Shown here piece after piece: positions 6,978 to 9,754 of a DNA stretch of 9,754 bases. The notes beneath the pieces are model-generated. The model did no database searches. It was not told the origin of the DNA and worked only from the letters and a program-made list of their open reading frames with translations. The translations under genes and the position numbers were made by a program. Each line of letters begins with the position of its first letter. Position 1 is the stretch's first letter. This stretch comes from Clostridiales bacterium. Its GTDB lineage: Bacteria; Bacillota; Clostridia; Lachnospirales; WRAX01. The stretch is taken from the NCBI GenBank assembly GCA_031271375.1, contig JAISVU010000325.1:1-9754 (forward strand), written 5' to 3'.

Positions 6978-7121
6978 ATGGCATATGAAACAAAGGTCTT
7001 GCTGATCGCATTATCTAAAATTGTCCGCAAGGCCGACAACATTGAGGAAATCTACAAGGCTATTGAGGATATGGCAAACGCCGAGGGTGTGGTATTAAAA
7101 CCCTATGAAGATAAACAATAA
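6978..7121 (+). CDS. 47-residue protein, function unknown
   Basis: The frame begins MAYETKVLLIALSKIV and ends VVLKPYEDKQ. ATG 6978 has an excellent AAGGAGT at 6964-6970 with 7-nt spacing, which strongly supports translation. The sequence predicts two amphipathic helices (about 4-17 and 20-36) with no membrane segment. I recall similar very short proteins (MAYETK start, a late EG-V/M-x-L-x-P/S-Y-E motif) beside flagellar genes in Clostridia, but no role is known to me. It lies 47 nt after the preceding hydrophilic protein gene and 23 nt before the SwrB-like gene. Its length makes it easy for automatic annotation to miss. Confidence 0.75.
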   Translation: MAYETKVLLIALSKIVRKADNIEEIYKAIEDMANAEGVVLKPYEDKQ

Positions 7122-7144
7122 ATAGAGATCAGGATGTGCTGCCG

Positions 7145-7690
7145 ATGGACTTTATACAAGGCCTGCTGATATTCGGCGTTATCGTTGGCGTTGTGTTGAT
7201 TATAATATCGTTTATCAAAAAAAAGGGGGAAGCGGAACCTCTTGAGGACATGCGCGCTCCCCGCGCTTATGTACTGGAAAAAAAACTTGAGGCAATGGAC
7301 ACCACAATCTCCGAAGCGGATAATGTAATGACGGAACTGGGGGGCATGTCTCAGAATATGTTGAAAGAAATGGACAGCAGATATAATGAGCTGCTGTTTT
7401 TATATAGCCTCATTGACGAGAAGGAAAAAGGCATTACTGACACGCAACACACCATAAAGGAAGCGGGACCTGCCGGTAATCCGGCTGTACTTTCCGCAGG
7501 AGTAACCGCATCTGCGCCTGTAAGACCTTCGCCTGTCATTAATAACCCCAAGCTGGCCGAGATAACGGAAATGAAAAGCCGAGGGATGAGCGTATCTCAA
7601 ATCGCAAAGGAACTGAACATGGGGCAGGGCGAAGTGTCGCTAATATTATCTGTTGGGAGCAACGCGACGGCGTCCGTAGGCAAAAGGTAA
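7145..7690 (+). CDS. SwrB-like membrane protein with DUF6115-type C-terminal motif
   Basis: The 181-residue protein has an N-terminal membrane anchor (about residues 3-24) followed by KKK, a predicted coiled coil (about 40-105), a Pro/Ala-rich linker (about 108-135) and a C-terminal helix-turn-helix-like segment at 143-170 (MKSRGMSVSQIAKELNMGQGEVSLIL). That anchor-coil-motif plan and its place near the end of the fla/che operon after sigD resemble SwrB (YlxL) of B. subtilis, which activates the flagellar type III export apparatus. The end motif fits DUF6115. I choose ATG 7145 (AGGA at 7131-7134, spacing 10) over GTG 7136, which has almost no spacing. The SwrB link is inference from layout rather than clear sequence identity. 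Confidence 0.78.
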   Translation: MDFIQGLLIFGVIVGVVLIIISFIKKKGEAEPLEDMRAPRAYVLEKKLEAMDTTISEADNVMTELGGMSQNMLKEMDSRYNELLFLYSLIDEKEKGITDTQHTIKEAGPAGNPAVLSAGVTASAPVRPSPVINNPKLAEITEMKSRGMSVSQIAKELNMGQGEVSLILSVGSNATASVGKR

Positions 7691-7705
7691 AGGAGGTTAT
7701 GAAAT

Positions 7706-7927
7706 ATGTATGAGACGATGAGCGAAATTGAGCGGAAATACGACGGCGAGTGGGTGTTTATGACGCATTGCCAAAAGGGGGAGCATCACCAAATCATTGG
7801 TGGCGTAGTGGCTGCGCATAGTAAAGACAAGAGCTTAATCCTCGATCTCTGGGGTAAAGGACATGAGAGTAAGGTTTTCTTTAGATATGTAGGTTCCTTG
7901 CCTGAAGGAACAAGTCTTCTTCTTTGA
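7706..7927 (+). CDS. 73-residue protein partnering a retropepsin-like protease gene
   Basis: A strong AGGAGG (7691-7696, spacing 9) precedes ATG 7706. The protein is soluble, with three recognisable stretches: KYDGEWVFM at 11-19, GGVVAAHSKDK at 32-42 and RYVGSLPEG at 60-68. They resemble a small-protein pattern that I recall from other bacteria, including cyanobacteria (I-x-x-x-Y-x-x-E-W-V, then G-x-V-x-x-H-S-x-D/N, then Y-x-G-x-x-P-E), where the gene usually lies just upstream of a clan AA aspartic protease gene, as here. The stop overlaps or nearly touches the protease start, so the two are probably co-translated. The function is unknown to me; a substrate, inhibitor or assembly partner of the protease are possibilities only. 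Confidence 0.75.
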   Translation: MYETMSEIERKYDGEWVFMTHCQKGEHHQIIGGVVAAHSKDKSLILDLWGKGHESKVFFRYVGSLPEGTSLLL

Positions 7928-7929
7928 AC

Positions 7930-8334
7930 ATGGAGCTTCTTAATTTTAGCAGAATAAGCGGTTTACTTTATGTAACCATTGAATTGTGGAGCCCTATAGA
8001 GAATAATTTCAGAGAGATGTTTATTATGCTTGATACAGGAGCCAGTATTACAACTATTTCCCGTATGATTTTATTACGACTGGGTTATAGTGCCGGTGGT
8101 AAAATAACCACAATAACCACGGGCAGCGGGCAAGAAACAGTTGCCGTTTATTCAATCCCAAAGGTCAAGATAGGATTAACGGAACTTACCGACGTTGAGG
8201 TATACGCGCATGACTTTCCTGAGGAAAGCTACGTTGACGGTGTGCTGGGCATGAACATCCTTGAGAACTTCAATTTTGCGGTAAACCTGGACGAGAACAT
8301 CATCAAACTTGAACGGCGGAGCGCATATGCCTAA
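7930..8334 (+). CDS. Retropepsin-like (clan AA) aspartic protease
   Basis: The 134-residue protein is a single retropepsin domain. The catalytic DTGAS lies at 35-39 after a hydrophobic strand (FIML), a flap-like segment with TTGSGQ at 63-68, and the family's second hallmark, a hydrophobic pair and Gly before the last helix, as GVLGMNIL at 104-111. Like retroviral proteases it holds one Asp motif per chain, so it would need to dimerise for activity. There is no signal peptide or membrane helix, so it is probably cytoplasmic. The start is ATG 7930 or TTG 7924, the latter overlapping the upstream stop by 4 nt; neither has a well-spaced Shine-Dalgarno, which suggests coupling to the 73-residue gene. 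By hand count, 7921-8160 is about 38% GC, below the roughly 50% of neighbouring genes, a hint of separate acquisition. Confidence 0.85.
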   Translation: MELLNFSRISGLLYVTIELWSPIENNFREMFIMLDTGASITTISRMILLRLGYSAGGKITTITTGSGQETVAVYSIPKVKIGLTELTDVEVYAHDFPEESYVDGVLGMNILENFNFAVNLDENIIKLERRSAYA

Positions 8335-8968
8335 ACGGCCTATTCTTTTTGGCGTCGGCGCGGGGATAGTCTTCTCCTGTCTGGCGTTGTATTTCATATA
8401 TACCAATCAGCTTCTCAAAACCGCCGCGGACGAACTCTCCGCCGTTACCGAGACACCTTTTTTAGCGTCCGCGCCTGACGAGGTAACGCCTACCGTTTCT
8501 CCCGATATCATAACGCCGTCCATAACACCCGAAACGTCAACGCCGGAGATAATCGTTACGCCGATGCCCGTTCCTACTCAGGAACCCACGATCGAGCCTA
8601 CGCTCACACCCGAACCAATACAAGAACCGACGCCCACGGTTGAACCGATACCGGAGCCAGCTCCTACGATCGAACCTACGCAAGTACCTGCGTTTACGGA
8701 TGAGCCAACACCGGAGTCAACGCAGGCTCCTGGCGCGATATCCGGCCCTCCCGCCCAGGGAGACAGTATAAGAGTAACAATACCCGACGGCAGGACTGCC
8801 ACACAGGTATCCCGGCTTTTACAGGACGCCGGGGTAATCGACAGCGCCGAGGACTTTCTAGCCGTTCTGAGGGAGAAGGGTTATACGGTGCGCCTCTCGT
8901 CGGGAACATTTACTCTCACCACTGGAATGGGGTATGATGAGCTGGCGGAGCGGATTGTGAGGAGGTAG
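8327..8968 (+). CDS. Membrane-anchored MltG/YceG LysM-like subdomain protein lacking the catalytic domain
   Basis: I choose ATG 8327 (GGCGGA at 8315-8320, spacing 6) over the in-frame TTG 8309; it overlaps the protease gene end by 8 nt. The 213-residue product has a membrane helix at about 5-27, then a long extracytoplasmic linker rich in Pro, Thr and Glu (about 42-140), then a C-terminal domain (148-213). That domain reads like the LysM-like first subdomain of the lytic transglycosylase MltG: an I-P-x-G-x-x-x-x-x-V/I-x-x-L-L pattern, GVIDSAEDFLAVL, then SGTFTLTTGMGYDELAERIV. The transglycosylase domain with its catalytic Glu is absent, so an enzyme is unlikely; peptidoglycan binding near flagella or septa is a reasonable guess. 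Automatic pipelines may call it MltG. It is probably not an IS truncation, since the domain ends naturally and no catalytic remnant follows. Confidence 0.78.
   Translation: MPKRPILFGVGAGIVFSCLALYFIYTNQLLKTAADELSAVTETPFLASAPDEVTPTVSPDIITPSITPETSTPEIIVTPMPVPTQEPTIEPTLTPEPIQEPTPTVEPIPEPAPTIEPTQVPAFTDEPTPESTQAPGAISGPPAQGDSIRVTIPDGRTATQVSRLLQDAGVIDSAEDFLAVLREKGYTVRLSSGTFTLTTGMGYDELAERIVRR
8483..8747 (+). repeat. Degenerate Pro/Thr/Glu-rich coding repeat
   Basis: Inside the MltG-like gene, irregular units of the type EPT, TPE, EPI and PTP repeat from about residue 53 to 140. Near-identical DNA copies occur, such as ACGATCGAGCCTACGC at 8588-8603 and the same with one change at 8666-8681, 78 nt (26 codons) apart. 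This fits an extended cell-wall-spanning linker that may vary in length between strains. Confidence 0.75.
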
Positions 8969-9100
8969 AAATTTTAAATTTACTATATTTGAACCTCATG
9001 TTCTTCACGTTCGTTTCATGGAATTGCCATTAATGCCCAAAATTAGTAAAATAGAGATTGGGTGAGCAAAATGGAATAAGTAAGAAGCTGTGTTCATAGG

Positions 9101-9128
9101 TTGAAAAGTTGAGAAAAGATGTTATAAT
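9101..9128 (+). promoter_or_regulatory. Probable IS transposase promoter
   Basis: TTGAAA at 9101-9106 and TATAAT at 9123-9128 are 16 bp apart, a near-consensus sigma-A promoter inside the left end of the element. The predicted start falls at about the transposase ATG (9135), and no Shine-Dalgarno is visible, so a nearly leaderless transcript is possible, which would keep transposase levels low. Confidence 0.55.
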
Positions 9129-9134
9129 ACCCTT

Positions 9135-9754
9135 ATGAAAAAGTTAGAATTTATTCTGACAAACTATCCAAGCGACTTGACGAACAAAGAATGAGAGATA
9201 ATAGAGCCCTTTTTCTCAAACAGCAATAAGGCGGCATGGCATAAACGATCGCTTGTAAACGCGGTGTTGTATATAAAGGACAACGGCACAAAATGGAGGG
9301 CTCTGGCACACGATTACCCGCCGCATAACACGATATGGACTTTCTTCCGTCGCGCCCGTGACAGTGGGTTGTGGGAGAAGATTATGGATGCTCTCGTTAA
9401 GAGGGTACGAGAAAAGGCTGGACGAAAACCCACGCCAAGCTATGGAATTATTGATTCACAAAGCACGAAAACCGTTGCTTCGAGTGAGGAGCGCGGTATT
9501 GACGGGGAAAAAAGGTAAAGGGCCGTAAGCGACATATTGTCGTGGATGTAATGGGTAATTTTCTTTCTATTGTAGTACACGCGGCGAATATCCATGACAC
9601 AAAATCGGGAATAGACCCTGCAAAAAAAGCTTTTAAGAAGTATCCTTCCATTGAGAAGTTCTGCGGCGATGAGGGTTACCGTAAGTCTTTTGTGGAAAAT
9701 GTGCTTTCTGAACTTGGGTTAGAGGTTGATATCTCAGAAAAGATAGTGCCGGGA
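9135..9754 (+). pseudogene. IS5-family transposase, interrupted by a stop codon and a -1 frame change
   Basis: Read from ATG 9135, the N-terminal DUF4096-like domain begins (YPSDLTNKE), then meets TGA at 9192-9194 where the family usually has Trp in its EEW motif. The same frame continues (KWRALAHDYPPHNTIWTFFRRARDSGL by parts) to the first catalytic Asp in GIIDSQS (codon 9453-9455) and stops at TAA 9516-9518. Coding resumes in the -1 frame after the A6 run (9508-9513) as VKGRKRHIVVD, reaching the second Asp in FCGDEGYR (9668-9670), and stays open to the window end; the third acidic residue lies outside. The -1 shift could be programmed, as in some IS5-family members, but the early TGA argues that this copy is dead. 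TGA is a normal stop elsewhere in this window. Confidence 0.8.
9507..9514 (+). other. Candidate -1 ribosomal frameshift site in the IS transposase
   Basis: GAAAAAAG at 9507-9514 lies one codon before the frame-0 stop at 9516-9518. A -1 slip of the AAA-reading tRNA on this A6 run gives Asp-Gly-Glu-Lys-Lys-Val-Lys-Gly-Arg, which restores the expected transposase sequence. The alternative is a plain one-base indel in the A-run. Confidence 0.5.

Larger units (their letters stand above)
9084..9754 (+). mobile_element. IS5-family insertion sequence, left part (right end outside window)
   Basis: The transposase-like coding sequence starting at 9135 and the preceding leader identify an IS5-family element, probably IS427-like given the split reading frame. 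The left end is placed near 9084, where GAAGCTGTGTTCATAGG resembles terminal repeats of this group (G-rich start, then CTGTGTTCA). TAA at 9081-9083 could be part of a target duplication, but the right end is outside the window so neither the inverted repeat nor the duplication can be checked. The intergenic stretch 8969-9083, between the MltG-like gene and this element, is AT-rich with no gene, clear terminator or RNA visible. Confidence 0.72.

Noticed and set aside
9035..9063. Possible terminator after the MltG-like gene (CCCAA ... TTGGG)
   Set aside because: Only five base pairs with a loop of about 18 nt and no T-run; too weak to call.
9135..9518. TGA read as tryptophan (alternative genetic code) in the transposase
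   Set aside because: Several conserved genes here, including flhG and cheD, end normally at TGA, so the standard code applies.
1..9754. CRISPR array, tRNA, rRNA, riboswitch or phage genes
   Set aside because: I saw no regularly spaced repeats, no tRNA cloverleaf or rRNA-like sequence, no riboswitch core and no phage-type genes on either strand.

Overview
The window is a stretch of chromosome from a motile, Gram-positive-type anaerobe, most likely a member of the Clostridia with mid-range GC. The gene set and order (flhF, flhG, a PilZ protein, cheC, cheD, the flagellar sigma factor, fapA, then a SwrB/DUF6115-like membrane protein) match the distal end of the large fla/che operon of Firmicutes. 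CheC and CheD are typical of that lineage, and most genes have strong AGGAGG-type ribosome binding sites. All genes lie on the + strand and are tightly packed.

Layout. 1-1052: the 3' part of flhF (SRP-type GTPase, 5' end outside the window). 1072-1941: flhG, a MinD-like ATPase. 1979-2683: a YcgR/PilZ-type c-di-GMP receptor. A probable extended -10 promoter lies before 2744-3361 cheC and 3362-3853 cheD. 3870-4109: a small two-helix membrane protein. 4110-4181: a gap holding a good match to a sigma-28 (SigD/FliA) promoter, just ahead of 4182-4940 fliA/sigD. 4956-6566: fapA (DUF342). 6613-6930 and 6978-7121: two small proteins that I recall from clostridial flagellar clusters; the second is 47 residues. 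7145-7690: a SwrB-like, DUF6115-type membrane protein. 7706-8334: a two-gene module of a 73-residue protein and a retropepsin-like aspartic protease. 8327-8968: a membrane-anchored protein with a long Pro/Thr/Glu-rich linker and only the LysM-like subdomain of MltG/YceG. 8969-9083: non-coding. About 9084 to the end: the left part of an IS5-family insertion sequence whose transposase reading frame has an early stop and a -1 frame change.

How it fits together. FlhF and FlhG set where and how many flagella are built. The PilZ protein links c-di-GMP to motility. CheC (CheY-P phosphatase) and CheD (receptor deamidase) form the adaptation pair of Bacillus-type chemotaxis. SigD drives late flagellar genes and may drive its own gene here. 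FapA and the SwrB-like protein are probable accessory assembly factors. The cheB-cheA-cheW block that separates flhG from cheC in Bacillus subtilis is missing from this position.

The least explained part is the small-protein plus retropepsin pair. It is AT-richer than its neighbours and sits between flagellar genes and the MltG-like gene. I rank it, with the putative sigma-28 autoregulatory promoter, as the most worthwhile thing to follow up.
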